DNA of 64,000 bases from Trichomonas vaginalis G3 (taxonomy: Eukaryota > Parabasalia > Trichomonadida > Trichomonadidae): positions 22,167,585 to 22,231,584 of the forward strand of contig NC_067205.1 of the NCBI RefSeq assembly GCF_026262505.1. Reading direction: 5' to 3'. The translations under genes were made by a program, and so were the position numbers. This document shows, in pieces, positions 62,740-64,000 of the stretch (within the stretch, counting starts at the first letter, position 1; the number at the start of each line of letters is the position of its first letter). Below the pieces are notes generated by a model. The model ran no database searches. It saw only the letters and a program-made list of their open reading frames with translations, and was not told where the DNA came from.

Positions 62740-63584
62740 AAACAATATAATATTGTCTTGAAAAAGTACAACATTGTCTTGAAAAAGTACAACATTGTCT
62801 TGAAAAAGTACAACATTGTCTTGAAAAAGTACAACATTGTTCTGAAAAAGTACAACATTGTTCTGAAAAAGTTCAAGACTTGTTCTGAAAAAGTACAGCT
62901 GTACTCAAATTTGAGACATTGTACTGAATTTATACAACATTGTTCTGAAAAAGTACAACATTGTTCTGAAAAAGTACAATATTGTCTTGAAAAAGTACAA
63001 CATTGTCTTGAAAAAGTACAACATTGTCTTGAAAAAGTACAATATTGTCTTGAAAAAGTACAACATTGTCTTGAAAAAGTACAACATTGTTCTGAAAAAG
63101 TTCAAGACTTGTTCTGAAAAAGTACAGCTGTACTCAAATTTGAGAGACATTGTACTGAATTTATACAACATTGTTCTGAAAAAGTACAACATTGTTCTGA
63201 AAAAGTACAACATTGTTCTGAAAAAGTACAATATTGTCTTGAAAAAGTACAACATTGTCTTGAAAAAGTACAACATTGTCTTGAAAAAGTACAATATTGT
63301 CTTGAAAAAGTACAACATTGTCTTGAAAAAGTACAACATTGTTCTGAAAAAGTTCAAGACTTGTTCTGAAAAAGTACAGCTGTACTCAAATTTGAGAGAC
63401 ATTGTACTGAATTTATACAACATTGTACTGAATTTATACAACATTGTTCTGAAAAAGTACAACATTGTTCTGAAAAAGTACAATATTGTCTTGAAAAAGT
63501 ACAACATTGTCTTGAAAAAGTACAACATTGTCTTGAAAAAGTACAATATTGTCTTGAAAAAGTACAACATTGTACTGACTCAGT
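62740..63584. repeat. Hypervariable 21-bp-period repeat locus, element B version
   Basis: About 38 units of AAAAAGTACAACATTGTCTTG type follow each other with a 21-base period, mostly in two forms (TTGTCTTG and TTGTTCTG). They are organised in three higher-order blocks, each ending with a GTTCAAGACTTGTTCTG and GTACAGCTGTACTCAAATTTG segment (about 62865, 63100 and 63350). Every frame on both strands is nearly open, giving a 7-residue repeat such as KKYNIVL. It occupies the same slot as 5640-6060 in element A, where the unit is unrelated. Confidence 0.9.
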
Positions 63585-63692
63585 ATGGAGCTTGACCCCT
63601 TAGACGAAGCAATTTATCTAATTGAAATTAACGAGCTTGTTAAAGACTTCCTCAGGCAGAATGTAAAGGTCAAGCGTAAAAATAAAGATTGA
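63585..63692 (+). CDS. Short conserved ORF at the edge of the repeat locus in element B
   Basis: A 35-codon frame starting MELDPLDEAIYLIEINELV and ending VKRKNKD. The related stretch in element A (minus strand near 5640-5730) reads AIYFIEL...VKRKNKE, so the segment is conserved although the neighbouring repeats are not. It may be the end of a repeat-containing gene or an independent small gene. Confidence 0.4.
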   Translation: MELDPLDEAIYLIEINELVKDFLRQNVKVKRKNKD

Positions 63693-63695
63693 AAT

Positions 63696-64000
63696 TTACC
63701 CTACTTGTTTGAAGTTGTCGAAATACTCTGTTATTTTTTCCTTTAACAATGGCAAATCTTCTTTGAAGGTAAGTATTGTACAACCTTTCATATCATAGTG
63801 TGTTTGAGGTAACGTATCTTGAACTATCTGTTTAACATCTTCATTCGGTGTCATTGAAATCGGTAAGTTTTCGCGATAGAACCAATTTCTGTCAGATTTG
63901 TAAATCTTAGCAAGGTCGTAAAAGCTTTTGTTGTTTCTTCTGACTAAATGCAACATAACCATATCTCTGTCTTCTTCATTTTCCATCTCTTCAGTATAAA
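63696..64000 (-). CDS. KilA-N protein of element B, C-terminal part only
   Basis: About 100 codons at the window edge match the C-terminal third of the KilA-N protein at 4795-5634 almost perfectly (MVMLHLVRRNNKSFYDLAK, QIVQDTLPQTHYDMKGCTIL). The KilA-N domain itself lies beyond the window. The gene converges with the ATPase and repeat locus, as in A, so the accessory module of B is expected to continue to the right. Confidence 0.85.
   Translation of the reverse strand, partial: YTEEMENEEDRDMVMLHLVRRNNKSFYDLAKIYKSDRNWFYRENLPISMTPNEDVKQIVQDTLPQTHYDMKGCTILTFKEDLPLLKEKITEYFDNFKQVG

Larger units (their letters stand above)
51617..64000 (+). mobile_element. Virus-like element B (polinton-like virus grade), left end and body; broken
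   Basis: The element begins with 56 A followed by GGTAGTGGGGC and a terminal hairpin, then iterons and palindrome units, and then the same gene order as element A on the plus strand: core-like protein, large structural protein, major capsid protein, two smaller structural-block proteins, SF3 helicase, HNH, two unknowns, ATPase, repeat locus and KilA-N. It runs beyond the right edge. It is broken, with about half a dozen to ten breaks, fewer than in A. It is young by its similarity to A. No PolB or integrase is visible. Confidence 0.87.

Noticed and set aside
62647-63595. Long open frames on both strands of the B repeat locus
   Set aside because: The 21-bp period keeps several frames open at once, so openness is no evidence of coding. 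Kept as a repeat locus, with the possibility of a repeat protein noted.

Overview
The window looks like a piece of an AT-rich parabasalid genome, most probably Trichomonas vaginalis or a close relative. Reasons: long intronless genes with very short leaders; an initiator-like TCA or CCTTTAG motif a few bases before start codons; a single-membrane-span beta-helix surface protein of the trichomonad Pmp type with an NPLW...DPFAEDFEE cytoplasmic tail; a flagellar CFAP58 gene; and a heavy load of MULE-type and IS481-type DNA transposons. I could not run a database search, so the species name is an inference.

Layout. (1) 1-16758: virus-like element A, open at the left window edge. Its structural and replication genes lie on the minus strand (core-like protein, large structural protein, major capsid protein, capsid-like protein, SF3 helicase, packaging ATPase). 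A plus-strand accessory module holds KilA-N, GIY-YIG-like, HNH and unknown genes, spaced by nested palindromes. (2) 16759-51616: about 35 kb of host DNA with a MULE transposase, a long-chain acyl-CoA synthetase, a beta-helix gene split by a TTAA-flanked element, CHMP5/Vps60, a TMEM33-like protein, a small membrane-protein gene split by an IS481-like transposon with a 15-bp target duplication, a large 52-bp minisatellite, a divergent Hsp70, CFAP58, tRNA-Asn and a Pmp-like surface protein. (3) 51617-64000: virus-like element B, the same family as A in opposite orientation, open at the right edge.

Elements A and B share gene order and, by eye, well over 90% of their sequence in most genes. Both are broken: roughly ten or more breaks in A and about half a dozen to ten in B, so they are read here as recent fossils. 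They carry capsid, packaging ATPase and primase/helicase-type genes. I see no protein-primed DNA polymerase, protease or integrase in the visible parts, so they resemble polinton-like virus or virophage-grade elements more than classical Mavericks. Each visible end is a homopolymer run next to a hairpin and an array of 25-bp iterons.

The most interesting points are the hairpin-plus-homopolymer ends, the palindrome/iteron family whose arms change in concert, the 21-bp-period repeat locus that occupies the same slot in A and B with a different sequence, an HNH gene at different places in the two copies, and a perfectly paired three-way junction at 19267-19328.
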